Shown in pieces: positions 1-12,352 of a stretch of 64,000 nucleotides of DNA. A program made the position numbers and the translations under genes. The notes under the pieces were generated by a model, which worked only from the letters and a program-made list of their open reading frames with translations, did not search any database and was not told the origin of the DNA. Each line of letters starts with the position of its first letter. Positions within the stretch are counted from its first letter, which is position 1. Source of the stretch: Microvelia longipes (lineage: Eukaryota; Arthropoda; Insecta; Hemiptera; Veliidae); the NCBI GenBank assembly GCA_018340805.1, contig JACMZG010001908.1:14316645-14380644 (forward strand), in the 5' to 3' direction.

Positions 1-1301
1 TTAGCCATCCTTTTAAAAATCAAAGATATTCTAAAAGTTATCAAAAGTCCTAAATATTTTATGAAAGAATGCAGATATAGATCTATTTGTATTATTTTAA
101 AGGATAGTTGTATCAATGCTCTAAAAATAATGCTTTTAGTGAATGGGTTATAGAATCCCAATAATGTATGGTTCTGAGAACAGAGTTTTAGAAAGGGATT
201 GAAGGTACAGGGTCAAGGACAGATCTTAGTAGAGATTAAGGCATCGGATTCTACTGGTCAACAGTTACTACTTGAAGGTACCTTGTTAGACGGGTTCAAC
301 ATAACCAGGATTTAGGTCAAATTCTTATCTGTGTCTTCCAAGCCTTAAATAATAAAATATGGGCAAAGTTGTCTATGTCAGGTTATGTCTCTTCGTTGTG
401 GGTTTCAAAAGCAAAACTGGGTGTAAAAAAAACTGAATTTTTATTTGAATCAGGAGTCATTGGATGCATTTTGGTTCAAGAGTCTCGAATAACTCAAAAA
501 CATAACAATTAACTCCCCCAGGATCGTCTTGTTGACACTCCGAAAGTTCCCTTGAAAAGCCTTAAGAACTACACTAACATCCCTCGGCATGCTTCATGGT
601 CTACGCTCAGGGGCTTTTCAAGGTTTGACTCTTCAGAACGTTCTGAATATAATGTGTTTTCAGCAGCATGGATTAGATACAGAGGGTAGCCTTACAACTA
701 TGCTTTAAACTCAAAACTTAGAGTGGCTGAACAAAAGTAACGAGTGACCATTCCGGAGCTCGATTAGTTTGTCCACTTCTCCTCCACTCCTTTAATAATG
801 AAACCTTCCTGAAGGGAAATTCAAAAATCGAGTCAATAATTGCTGCGTGTATTCGTTTGTATCCTTGGTCTTTGTCTATCATATTTTCGTCACTTCAATT
901 CTTTTTTAATACAACAGAAAAACTGACAACGACAATAGCCAAGACAGTCAAATCGTGTTCGCGAGATTAATACTGGTCAGTACGATGGTGGGATAATTTT
1001 CATCCCCTCTAGCCCGTTTCACTTCTAAACATAATGATCAGTCGGGCCTCGCGAATGCACCCTAAATAACATACCAAGGCAAGTGTTAAGTTATACACTG
1101 AGTAACAGCCCTCGGCAGGTCTCATGGTCTAAATTGAATAACATCCCTCGGCAGTCCTCATAGTCTACATTGAATAAAATCCATGAATGTTAATATATTT
1201 CTTTATTTTTAGCTTCAAGAACCATCCTGCTTGGTCAGAGTCCAAGGCCATTTACATGTATATAAAAGTTAATTATTTTTCTTTTAGAAGTAACGTCAAC
1301 T
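1..1301. other. AT-rich non-coding flank, minor repeats only
   Basis: No coding segment is supported. It contains an inverted pair CTTGAAAAGCC/GGCTTTTCAAG (552-623) and three short copies of CATCCCTCGGCA (570-1160). Confidence 0.6.
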
Positions 1302-1373
1302 GATAGGAACAAAGAAATGAGTCTCTCCACAAAACTATAAATTTGTGGAGAGACTCTTTTCTTCGTTCCTATC
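1302..1373. mobile_element. Hairpin element related to 40162-40289
   Basis: Arms GATAGGAACAAAGAAATGAG then TCTCTCCACAAA, with near-perfect inverse around a short loop. The stem is about 32 bp. The GTCTCTCCACAAA core links it to the hairpin at 40162. Confidence 0.7.
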
Positions 1374-2244
1374 CTTATGAACAACTCCATTGTTGCTCAT
1401 TCAAAATCATAAAGTTAACTATTTAAGCCTAGTAATAAAGGAAACATAAATTGCACAAGAAAGTTAATGTCCACTAGTACCTAAATTATTATTAGACTCC
1501 ATCCCGACAAGACGGTTCAGAAAAACCAAAATCTAGCTAGAGTGGTATCTAATCTCCGATTATCTAAACGCTATTGTTAAACATGTTTACAATAGATTTC
1601 AAAAAGATATATTTAGTCGTTATGAAACGTATAGCTCGTAGTAGGAATGTCCACATACAACCTACTTATTGTCAATCGAATGCAAATTATAATTCGCTGA
1701 TTATGCTCGGTCATTGTATATATCTATTATTAGCAAAAACTCCATGCAGCGTTATACAAAAGATCGTACATCGTTATATATATATAGTAGGTATCTCTAT
1801 AAAATAATGACTTTATATTGTAATATTTCTTTATATACTATTTATTCAGTGTTTAAATCTCCGAAATTCAATTCGCAAAACATAGGTATTTTTAAGACTC
1901 ATACAAAAGATTATAAGTATAGAGCCCGACCATGAAGCTAAAAAAATTAAGGAAAATGTAAACACTTGATTTTGGTATAAAAGTAATTCTGGTTGTAGCC
2001 AAAAAGTATTGTCGTGGTTATATTATATAGTGTAATAAAACGATAAAAACTTATTAAAGAAACCAGGATTGAAACCCATGTCTCTGGCTATACGGTTAGC
2101 TTTCCCGACAAAAAATGTAACAAATCAACAGCGCTCGCCAAACCAGATTAATGACGTCACACAAAAGCCGGATTTTGATAGGTATTCTCATTTAAATACG
2201 ATCGATTTTTGTACCAAGATTCATTGACAAATGTTTACCCTTAG
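1374..2244. other. AT-rich non-coding stretch
   Basis: Two short frames (1574-1935) are not gene-like. A possible decayed SINE head on the minus strand (GGGTTTCAATCCTGG near 2065-2080) is the only other mark. Confidence 0.5.
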
Positions 2245-2754
2245 AATAATACTATATATAGAAGGAACCACTACTGATAAACACGAAAGGCGGTTCAACT
2301 GGTGCACTTAAGTAATGCTGCCACCTTAACAATGTACAATTTTTTTTAAAAAGTTGGCAATACTTCCGGTTGCTGAATTATTATGTTCTATTATTAATTA
2401 ATGATTATTCATAAAAAACTAATATAAAATATCGGTGCATTACAATATTAAAGCATTTCAAATTGTTTCAACGTAATTTATTAAATTAATATGTTAAAAG
2501 TAGTCCTCGTCAACTAAAACGTAGATTCTTGTATTCCGCCACCCTTTGCCAGCTAAAAGACCAGTTTCATTAAATACTCATTTGTTCTTTGCGATCTTTC
2601 TTCATTTAATAGATATTTATGACAAGTATTTTAAAATAATGTTTTGTTGTCAGGTTGGCAGCATTACTTAAGTACACCAGTCAACTGGCTTTCGTGTTAT
2701 CAGTGGAATTACATTGTGTTTACGGTCCTGTGCTCCTTCTATATATAGTATTAT
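2245..2754. mobile_element. ~510-bp MITE with ~90-bp imperfect inverted ends
   Basis: Ends AATAATACTATATATAGAAG and its inverse. Inner matches are ACACGAAAG, ACTTAAGTAATGCTGCCA and their complements. The loop is AT-rich with no open frame. A non-autonomous DNA transposon is likely; superfamily not assigned. Confidence 0.75.
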
Positions 2755-2904
2755 TAAAAGTGTTTATCCGTGCGAGCCATATCGTGCTTACAAAAAGAAA
2801 TAAAACCGCTATGCAAAACACTAAGTAAACCTATTTATTGTTATCAGAGACCTCTAAAACGGATTTCGGACACCACTCCGTGCCACACGCACGGAGATTT
2901 GTCT

Positions 2905-2958
2905 GCTAATGAATTGGGTGGCATGCTCTTGGCCTAGCATGCCACCCAATTCATTAGC
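2905..2958. repeat. 22-bp perfect inverted repeat
   Basis: GCTAATGAATTGGGTGGC plus ATGC and its exact complement, separated by 10 bp. GC-rich relative to the surroundings. No terminator context applies in an animal genome; probably a short palindromic element. Confidence 0.8.
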
Positions 2959-3119
2959 GAATTTGTTCCGAATAGAAAATTCAGTGATAACGATATACTG
3001 TATAAATATATAATTATTGCAAATGTAAGATAATTCAGGAGCAAATAGTAAGAATAGTTTGAGGAGCCATACACACTGAGCTCATCGTATAACCTAGTTA
3101 GCGAGTTAGCTTCTCTTTT

Positions 3120-3350
3120 ACGAATTATTTCTTATAAATGTTTTTGTATAATGTATTGTTTCTTATTAATGTTTTGTAAAATGTATTATTTCTTGTTAAT
3201 GTTTTGTATAATGTATTATTTCTTATTAATGCTTTTTGTGTAATGTATTGTTTTTATTAATTTTTGTAAAATGTATTATTTCTTATTAATGTTTTTGTAT
3301 AATGTATTATTTCTTATTAATATTTTTGTGTATTGTAGTATTTCTTTTTT
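3120..3350 (+). repeat. ~32-bp AT-rich tandem array
   Basis: About seven units of TTTCTTATTAATGTTTTTGT plus ATAATGTATTAT. It decays at both ends. Confidence 0.8.
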
Positions 3351-3469
3351 GTATATTTTACAAAAAATATATTTTACTTTTCCCCATCTACTATCGTAGG
3401 TATAAGCAAAAGTATTGTGTTTATCCTAAAAAGTCCAACTACGGCTAGTCAAGAGGCCAGGCCCTAGAT

Positions 3470-3800
3470 ATAAATGTGACTCATTTTGTACTACTTCAAA
3501 CCAACTCTTTCTGAAAATATACCTTAAATGATGAAGAAAAAACAGTCTGCCTGTCTAGAGTGGAGCCCTTTATATGAATGCGCTCGCTCAAAATATTAAA
3601 ACATCGCACAAATTCCAGTTTCCTTGCAATAAGTGGTTCCCTGTTGGTCGGATACGAAACACGAGGAGAACATTTTTTAAAGCTGATACAATGTTCTAAA
3701 AAGCGAGTGTTTTTTCGTCAAAATCAGATAGGTACTACTAATGTTATGGTATTTGTTAAATGACACAAAAAGCCAGTATTTTTTCAAAGAAATTCGCTGA
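3470..3800 (+). repeat. Single arm of palindromic family P
   Basis: Carries GAGTGGAGCCCTTTATATGA, CAAATTCCAGTTTCCTTGCA and CACGAGGAGAAC, then ends near AAATTCGCTGAC. The short ATG frame inside (3578-3763) follows the repeat and is not a gene. Confidence 0.6.
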
Positions 3801-3956
3801 CTTTTCATAAATAAAGTTATTCAAAGAGTTATAGAAAGGGTCAAGTTATTAAAACTTTGGTTATAGTCATCGATTATGATGGCTCGATTATATGCGTTGT
3901 ATCCCCTGGTTAATTACCGGTATCGACAAACCCGCTGAGTTCACGTTATAGAAGAT

Positions 3957-4035
3957 TTATGCTGTGTTTATGACGTATCACGCGTTACTCCCGCTGTGTT
4001 TATGACGTATCACGCGTTACTCCCGCTGTGTTTAT
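3957..4035 (+). repeat. 35-bp direct repeat, 2+ copies
   Basis: GCTGTGTTTATGACGTATCA followed by CGCGTTACTCCC occurs twice with a partial third copy. An R1-like tail (CTACCGAGGTACCCCGTACT) follows at 4141. Confidence 0.75.
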
Positions 4036-4179
4036 GCCAGAGAGTTCAACTTAGTACAAAACTTTAGGTCTAGTTCTGCTGCCCAGAAGATGACATTTTT
4101 AGACCATGTTAACGAAGCAAGTTCAATGTTTTGAGAAAAACTACCGAGGTACCCCGTACTCGTTTTTTGTATATTTTAT

Positions 4180-5039
4180 TTTTTATGTAATTTTTTCTGT
4201 ATTAATTAATTGTTTATTATTATTTATTCAATGACTGATGTAATTTTAGGAAGCACACTAGACGGATCCAAGTTTGACGTCTCAAGCTATTTTGTACCGC
4301 ACGTGTCTACGTTCGGTATAAAATAGCTTGAAAAAAGTAAAAAATCGTAAGAAAAAAGGCCTATTTTCCTTAAGACATTCCATAATCCCAGCAAAATCAA
4401 CGTAGGACTTTAAGGCATAGAAACGGTAACTTCATTATGCTTTATTTCAAGAGAGGAGATATCAACTTTATACACGGATAACTCAATATTAAGACATTAA
4501 CAAAGTAAGGTAGAAGATCTAAGGATAATCAGAATAGCATTTAGCGGCGGACTCTATTGGATAAGACATTTTTAAACTTCACAAAAACTAATTACTCTTA
4601 GAGGCTGTTTTTGTCCGGCAAAGGAACTAAGGAATTTCAAGACAGGTTTACGCCGCATAAAACTACTCAAACTATAATTAGCCTCAAGTAGCCTCCCCCA
4701 TTTTGACAAGTAATTTTATACTAAACTTTGAATCCATTTCCTAATTATAAAGTAAAATGTAAACATTTTTTTGTTGTTGTAAATTGCCTATGGAAAAATA
4801 GATCAGTCAGTCAATCAACAACTGTTATTGATTAAATGTAATTAGCAATTTTGTATAGCTCCAAGATTTTAAAATATTTATGATCAACAAAACATATATT
4901 TTTTTATACTGACGAGTTTTGCAAAACATGAATAGTTGAAGTTAGTAATAGAAAATGTTGAAATTAGTAAAATAAAACTAAATAAAAACTGACAATTACG
5001 ACTTACGAGCAAAAAACATTTTCATCAATGATGTGTCTA

Positions 5040-5101
<62 letters not shown>

Positions 5102-6224
5102 ATAATATATATTAATATATATATATATTATATATATATATATATATACAATCATCAAATGACTTCAATAAGCCTAAATTTTAAATGCAACATAAGCATA
5201 ATTAATGAAAAATTGTAATAACAGAAATTGTATTAAATTTTTGGAAATATGGCCAACATTTTGCAAAAATAATCCCCCAGATTTAGGACACGTAACATTT
5301 AAACCTATTTAAAATTGGTTTACTGATGCCCTTACTTTTTTGGGACCTACCTTATAAGCATAATTTTCTATTCGCGACAAACCTTATAACGCCATTAATA
5401 CCTACCTTATAGTCATAGTTTTATTTTTAAAAATTCTAAACCTTTGATGGGAAGAAACGAACCCTTTTATAGGTAGTAACAATTTTTGTACTGTTTGATA
5501 ATAATTGTCTTTTATTTATTATTGTAATGGATGAACAAGGAATCATTCTATTTTAGTGAATTTCCTTTTTTTTATTTTCTAGTCTGATCAAAGATTATGT
5601 ATGTATAAATCCGCAATCCACACAACTTCGCAACTTCATAACTATTTATTTTTAATAAAACAAGCATAAAAGCAAACACTAAATTGTATTTTTACAGAAA
5701 TAATTATGTGAAAAAAATAATTTTATTTATTTAATTAAACCGTCATTCAGATAGTTAACATCAAAGGGTAATGTGAGAGTTAATTACCTAAGTGTTTAAT
5801 GGGCATAGTTTACACACGTCGAAGCAAGATACACAACACGACGTTAGTAGCACGCGAGTTGAAGCTACACTAATGGTTGTGTACGGATTCTTTCAACCTG
5901 TTGCACCTCCACTACCTTTTACTTCTATGACTAACGAATTTTTAACTTATAAATAAATAAATGTCAAACGATAAATTGTATTAACTATTGTTTAATCTAA
6001 TAAATGCCTTATAGCATATAATAGTTTGTATCGCAGGATACAAGTTGGGTCAAAAGTTAATCGATTTCACGTATTTATATTGTCAGATTATATTGCTCTT
6101 ATTTATTGACAACATATAATATAATGTGTTAGTTTTAACTCATCCTTTTACTCTTTGCTCGCAACAAATACAATTATTTGCACTGCGTAAATAAAGTCAG
6201 TTTAATAATTTTATAATCATAAGA
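4180..6224. other. AT-rich non-coding stretch
   Basis: Besides the (TA)n tract, the only structure is a 16-bp inverted repeat CAAGCTATTTTGTACC around 4286-4332. No coding evidence. Confidence 0.6.
5042..5150. repeat. (TA)n tract
   Basis: Long dinucleotide run with a few ATAATAT interruptions. Its length may be unreliable. Confidence 0.95.
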
Positions 6225-6535
6225 AGATAATATTACTAGAGGGCCCTTAGGTTAAAATTTTGAAACATCGAAAAAGTAACACTGACACACCTTCGCTTTA
6301 TAATATAAACAATAATTAGAGCAAAAGAAACAATAACTTATGTAGTAGAAACGTTAAAATACAAATCAACACAAACAAATGTGAAGTAAGACTGAAAATA
6401 ATTGATTTATTATGACCTTACTCACTCTTGCGAGAAGGTTTTCAATGAAGGCTTACAACAGAGCCCTGAGAGCCCAAAAAGATGTTTCAGGCTTCTCAAA
6501 GTATTGAAATGCCCTCTAGTATATATCTCTATGAT
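6225..6535 (+). repeat. ~310-bp repeat, forward member of a pair
   Basis: Starts AATATTACTAGAGGG, contains AATTGATTTATTATGACC and ends GCCCTCTAGTATATATCTCT. The inverted partner is at 63290-63612. Confidence 0.65.
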
Positions 6536-6775
6536 TTTAATACATTTATAAAGGAAATGTGTATTGTATCTGTCTGCCTTTGTTGCAGTGGTGGAATAAG
6601 TAGTCGATTTTAAGTAGTCGATTTTAAGTAGCCACTAGAGTTTTGGGGTACGAAAGCCCGGGCTATGATCTTCAATTTGTTTACGTAGTATCTCTTTTAC
6701 CAGAATTTATAATGGAAAATTTAGTAAATAGAGATTGGGGGGGGGGGCAGTGATAAAAATATAAGATAACAATAA

Positions 6776-6876
6776 ATATATATATATATAAATAATATAT
6801 ATAATATAATATATATAATAATATATAAATATATATATAATATATAATATATATATATATATAATATATACATATA
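6776..6876. repeat. Impure (TA)n tract
   Basis: TA run interrupted by AATA and TAATAT steps; preceded by a G9 run at 6737-6747. Confidence 0.95.
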
Positions 6877-7044
6877 TAACTAGTGTGGGATAATGATTTT
6901 GTGATGACTTTGTTTTTAATAATTTCTATTTCTTTTATAAAATTTCTTAGATCAAAAAGATTATTACAAAAAGTTGTATACAAAATTAAATGTAACTATT
7001 AGATATTAACAACATCAAATAATTTCGTCTTTATTACATAAAAA

Positions 7045-7172
7045 CTTTAATTTAACTCTGAGCAGAGCCGCTTTCACTATAAATGCCTACAAGTGCCGGT
7101 GAGATGTTGAGTCTTTCAATTCTTGGAGTCAATTATAGTCGAAAGCCGGCTCTGCTCAGTGTTAAATTAAAG
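7045..7172. mobile_element. Small palindromic MITE-like element
   Basis: Inverted arms CTTTAATTTAACTCTGAGCA and GAGCCG with their complement at the right end, then inner TTTCACTATA against TATAGTCGAAA. About 128 bp overall with no open frame. Confidence 0.7.
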
Positions 7173-8153
7173 CTTATTGGTGGAAACACGAAGTTGGTGT
7201 TGTAAATATTGTAGATCATTCCACGGCGCTCACTGAAGTTATGTAACTATTAGCATTAGTTCCTATTATATAGTTTGAAACTAACAACTTATCAAACCAA
7301 TCAATGTTTTAAAAAAATACATTGAAAATTCGCTTATATATTATACAGTACCAGTGTGATGTACTGTACTACTGTATAATACGATTTTATAATACGATTT
7401 ATATAATACTATTTTATGATACGATTTATATAATGCGATTTATATAATACGATTTTGTAGTACTTATAAAAATGCGAGAATCTGATACAGGACAAAAACC
7501 ATGTTGGGGTGAAGCGGCCACAAGGTGCAAGTAGGCCCGGTGACAACGAAGTAGGTTCCAATGCCAGAGGCTTAAAATCTCTTGTTTTTAGCGAAGTTGC
7601 GTGAGGAATAGACGCTTATGAGGTTGTTCGGATGCTGAAAGTGAAGATTGGGAATGGGTGAGGGGGATCGATTCCATAATTATCCAAATTTCTTTATAAG
7701 TTTACTTCTAGTTGACTATTTCAGCATTAATTTTATTGCCGTCGCATTCATAGTAAGCAGCCTTGATGATTTGCTTTGTAATTTATCGTTTATGTTTGCA
7801 CAACTGTTTCCCAACTCCATATACAGCAATCAAACAATACATGGAAACAACTAATATGAAAGGCTATGATGACTCATTACTCTGTACGTCAAGAATATTT
7901 CGTCTATCAAGTATGCCCTACTAATACGTCAGACCGTCAGGTGTCTAGATATAAATACAAGAATGAGTCATGACATCAGGAAAGGAGTATTTTTAGATGG
8001 TGCCTATCTAGACCTTAATAATTAACCGGCTACTTTTGATCATTGTCGTTGATTAGCCGTTGAAATGTCAATTTTTTGTGTGTACTTGGTATAAAAGATT
8101 CCAAGCAATGTTTTCTTCAGTGTTAAAGTGATTCGGATCAACGGCAGCTTTCA
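7173..8153. other. AT-rich non-coding stretch
   Basis: Short TATAATACGATTT tandem units at 7364-7460; otherwise nothing recognisable. Confidence 0.5.
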
Positions 8154-8256
8154 CAATTTTCACTAGTCTTGCATTTTTTGCAAGACTAGTGAAAATTGAA
8201 ATCTTATCAATTTTTACTTTTCCTCATTTTTACCGTTTGCAAAAATGAGGAAAAGT
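8154..8256. repeat. Two adjacent hairpins
   Basis: The first (8154-8198) pairs CAATTTTCACTAGTCTTGCA with its complement; the second (8216-8256) pairs ACTTTTCCTCATTTTT with its complement. They stand at the start of a dispersed-repeat copy and probably belong to its end. Confidence 0.75.
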
Positions 8257-8905
8257 GAGAATTATGCGTTTCAGACGTTTTTAAGGCCTCATAAGTGGTT
8301 TTTGCTAAGTGTGTGTGTGTGACTGCGTGTGTTTAAGAGATAGTGTGTATGTGTGTGTTTATCATTGTAGCTCCCAGTGTATTTATGCTAGAGAGTTATA
8401 ACTTTGTACAAAAATCAGTCTATAGAAAATATTTTTCAATGACGTCATTAACCTGCTATAATGAATCATCAATAATTTCGAAAAACCATAAAATGCGGAT
8501 AACTGATGCGATCTGGTTGAAATTTGGCACGCATGTAGCCATGTATAAGACTAACATGTGCTAAGTTTAATCTCGTTATTGGCATTAAATCAATTAACAT
8601 TTAATAACATGTATACTTTTTAAAAAATTGGATAAATTTGGAAAATAATCAAATTGAGTTGAAATTTGGTTTAAGTACATACCTTAATGAAATATATAAG
8701 TGTACCAAGTTTCGTTTTAATACAAAATGAATATTTGTGATTTGTGGTGGGTCACAAAAAAGTTCAGCAGCGTCGCACGTAGTCAATGTATTTACTACTT
8801 GACGACGAGAGAAGCGAGTGTGAAATAGGGAGGATGAGCGTAGCGAATCCGATGTGACGAGGAAAAGTTCCGAGGTACCCCGTACCCGATTTTTAGTAGT
8901 TATTA
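8257..8905 (+). repeat. ~0.75-kb dispersed repeat R1, copy 1
   Basis: The family consensus has a TTTTCCTCAT start, a GTGTGTGTG tract, a TTTATGCTAGAGAGTT block, TGACGTCA, then GCGTAGCGAATCCGATGTG and an end GAGGAAAAGTTCCGAGGTAC CCCGTACCCG. No coding capacity is evident. Copies also occur at 35195, 37700, 43918, 45365, 48660 and 52105. Confidence 0.75.
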
Positions 8906-9017
8906 AAGTCGATTACTATTTTAAAAATGATAGTAACAGTTATTTTAAGAAAAAACTCCGTCTGAATTGATAACAAGGGGCAGAAACCGCCATTAACGAT
9001 TTAATAAACAGCATTTT

Positions 9018-9051
9018 GAGATATATATATATTTATAAATATAAATATATT

Positions 9052-9082
<31 letters not shown>

Positions 9083-9091
9083 AATATATAT
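9018..9091. repeat. Impure (TA)n tract
   Basis: Near-palindromic ATATATTTATAAATATAAAT and TA run. Confidence 0.9.
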
Positions 9092-9369
9092 AAATGTTTT
9101 TTAATCTAACTTGGACAAAAATCAACCTTGAGGATGACATGAGCCCCATTGAAAACAAGATTGTTGTGACGTCATTAACAAGGTTTGCCAAGTCAGGGAA
9201 ATTTTCAAAAAATTGGCAAATTTCATGTTATTATTTTTTCCCGTGAAAAAGGCCCTTATTTATTTTTTTAGGGCGTTGAAACATACAACTTAAATACCTA
9301 AGCTACTCGTCATATTATTTCTAGATCTAGCACTAGGAAGATGAAGAATACTTTTTTACAAAAAAATAT

Positions 9370-9556
9370 ATTTGAAGGGTTTTCATTGCAACAGATTTAT
9401 TTATTGACTCCGAATCGCTCGCCACTAAGGAAACTCCCGCAACAATAAAATGCCACTTTATAAATGGCCATGAGGTAGGCTTTGTTGTTTATTTTGCTGT
9501 ATTTGTAAGAAAACAAAATTGTGTGAAATAAAGCTTTTCTATTCTATTCTACTCTA
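9370..9556 (+). mobile_element. LINE 3' untranslated end with TTCTA-type tail
   Basis: Contains TTGTGTGAAATAAAGCTTTT followed by CTATTCTATTCTACTC. An AATAAA signal with a pentanucleotide tail matches the end of the LINE fragment at 13740. No coding part remains. Confidence 0.55.
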
Positions 9557-10825
9557 TATAAATGCCACTTTACTGCCTAGTGACATAATCTAATATCAAG
9601 TTAAATACAATGTATTTTAAACTGTTTAAATCGTTTTTTCTTAATTTATGTCGAGTCTTTTGTTCTATTGTCCTCTTAAAATCGTATCTGCCAAATAATG
9701 CTAACACCTCAACATTTTAATTACATTATGCAATTTTATATTTCAAAATTAAACTATTTTTAACATTTTGTTTTAGGAAAAGTGAAATTAAAAGAAAAAT
9801 ATTATCCTTTCAAAAACAAAATTAAATGAATGAATACCATTTATTAAATTTAAAATACAATCAAATCTTTTAACTTTTTCATCAATACAGATTGATGAAA
9901 AATAAGCATGAAACACACTATAGAAGATTTCAAATTGTTAACATGTTAAAAAAACAAAGTGACTTAATAAAGACATTCACTTTCCTTAATTTCCTTTAAA
10001 TTTATCGCTATAAAAAATGTTGGACTATTTAAAAATTGTTCTTTTGTCCGAACTTAGATCCAATATAATCGACTCTTATTTGTGTTAAACAATGACGCTT
10101 ATAGATTTAAAATAAATGATACTTGACATTCGAGAAAGTTTTCAGGAAGTAAGTAGTTAACCTGAGATTATTGCTTAGCAGTATTCAAATAACATTGTGG
10201 CTCTCTTATCATAAGAGTTGCAAATACAATTAAGGATTAAGCATTATTTCGTTTATTATTTTAACACTTATCGATTAGATTAATTGTTAGACTTAGTTAA
10301 TTGTCTTTAGTTAATTAAAAACAATTAATTCAGATTTCCATTTGATAAGAAAACGGAAAAAACAAGAGGCATTCTAAAAATGTTTTGACTATTGTTTAAT
10401 GAATTTGATTCGCAGAAGAATTTACTTAAAGTAGGGTTGGACAGTTAGAGGAATTTTCTACTTAGTGCCCAACTTTACTATTATTATAGTTAATATACGG
10501 AACAAGAAAATAAATTATAAGAATTTACTGTGTCATAGTGATCATGAAGCGGTCCGCGTAGTAGGAAAATTTGTGGCAAAATTCCATGTAACTGTTGTTA
10601 ACATGGAACAACATGTTAACTGCCTTATTTGTTTATAAGAAATAATAAAAGAACAACCAATGCACGAGGGACGTCTTCTTCGAAACAGAGGGTACAGAGC
10701 TTTTCCTAATTTAAGTTTACTTTAGTTTAGAAAAATCTTTTTCTCGACAAAATAGGTTAAATTTAATTTGACCTTTCCTCACCTACTGCCGTAGGTATAA
10801 GAAAAGGAATTGTTTAATTTTAAAT
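9557..10825. other. AT-rich non-coding stretch
   Basis: No coding or repeat structure identified apart from an R1-like fragment (CCTTTCCTCACCTACTGCCG) near 10775. Confidence 0.5.
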
Positions 10826-11053
10826 TTAGTATAATTTTAAAATATGTTGTGTCTGAAAACCAAAAGAAACAGATGTGTTTGTTTTGGAACCTGATCGAAT
10901 AAAACGCTCAATCGAGTAAAGTATCAAGCAGAGTTTCTCTAGAACGAATCTGGTCAGGCGCCTAATTTCTTCAATATATCTGCGCGGGAGGTCCCATACT
11001 GAACATTCTTCTTCGAAAGCGTGCTCGTGATAATAGCCAGTTTTGCTTAATCT
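10826..11053 (-). other. 75-codon open segment without start codon
   Basis: A minus-strand frame stays open between a TGA and a TAA. It reads RLSKTGYYHEHAFEEECSVW, DLPRRYIEEIRRLTRFVLEK, LCLILYSIERFIRSGSKT and on to QTQHILKLY. There is no Met. The stretch has higher GC than its surroundings. No family is recognised; it could be a decayed coding piece from a mobile element or chance. Low weight. Confidence 0.2.
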
Positions 11054-11899
11054 TCATTTAGCTATAGAATAGACAAGTACCCTTGTACTGTAACTTATTT
11101 TCTTTTTCATTTTTAAACGAAACGCGTTAAACTTTTTTAGCGCGATCAATGAGTCTGAACTATCTTTAAGTAATGTGCTTATGCTGTGCAGCGGTCTATT
11201 GGAATAAGATCAAAATAAATAATAATAAAGAATCTTGGGATATAGATAATATGCGCATGCTCCTTGATAATACGACAAAATAAGAAAACAAGAGTAATGC
11301 TAATTCACAGTTATAAATAACTAAAGAAACTTAGATGAGCAAGGAGGAGCATTTAGATAAAATTCACCTAAAGATAACAAGATCTAGATTTTGATTACTT
11401 TTCCTGTTCGTATACCGGTAAGAAAAGTATTGTATTGACTAAAAATCGAAACCAGGTTTCATTAATTCCATGACGTCTGATTAGTTATTTACGTGTTGTC
11501 TTTGTGTGTTGTTGTCTCGTCACGTACACTCCGCTGCATTTATGTAAACCGGGCACAAAAATTGGACTTTAGGTCTTAGTTCTGCCCACCGCAGAAGATG
11601 AATTTCATCTACGATTTTGCTGGATCATCAAAATTTTAAAATTCGTTAAAACACAATACTTTTGCCCGATCGATGTTAAAATAACACAAATGTTAATCTA
11701 TAGATTGGTAGGTAGTTCTTCGCGGTATCGTCCGTATTAAAGTTAAGCTCATCATTGTATTGATTTGTTAAATTTAAAATCAAGCTGGTAAAGGCGATTA
11801 TAGGTCCACATATTGTATTATTAAAGATTTATAAGTATACTTATTAATCTTATATTTATATATATTAAATATATATCATATATTTAGCCATCTACATAC
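11054..11899. other. AT-rich non-coding stretch with R1 fragment
   Basis: 11395-11640 matches the 5' part of repeat R1 weakly (TACTTTTCCTGTTCGTATAC). Nothing else is recognised. Confidence 0.45.
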
Positions 11900-12230
11900 A
11901 TCTGAGATCAAGTCGTAGTGAGACGAATAATACCAACCCAGACATTCTGAGGACGAGCGAAGCGAATTCAAAGTCCATCAAAGTACCACCCTAGACTTTG
12001 GCATCAATTATTCTGAAGTCGAGCGCAGTGATTCCAAAGTAATTATACCTTAGGTGTTGAATAAGCTTGACATTTTGAGGAGGAGCGAAGCTAGTTCAAC
12101 GTCATAACGCCCTAGACTCCAAATAACCATTCTATTCTGAGGTCGAGCGAAGCGAGACCAAAGTATTACTTATGATTCGCATAATCACAACATCTTGCGG
12201 ACGAGCGAAGCGAATCCGAAGTCGTGAGGT
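11900..12230 (+). repeat. Five diverged ~65-bp units built on CGAGCGAAGCGA
   Basis: Each unit carries a version of ATTCTGAGGACGAGCGAAGC followed by GAATCCGAAGT and ~35 bp of AT-rich spacer. The reverse complement matches the word repeated in R1 and in the 53-bp array. It lies just downstream of the Ig gene's last visible exon. Confidence 0.7.
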
Positions 12231-12352
12231 AAAGTACCCATGTAACTTATTTCTGATAAATTAGATACAGAAGCATATTCCCATACGGTTTTCCAAAAGG
12301 GAAAATCAAAACTAGCAAGTATTGAGAAACCGATGCTATTTTATTATCATAG

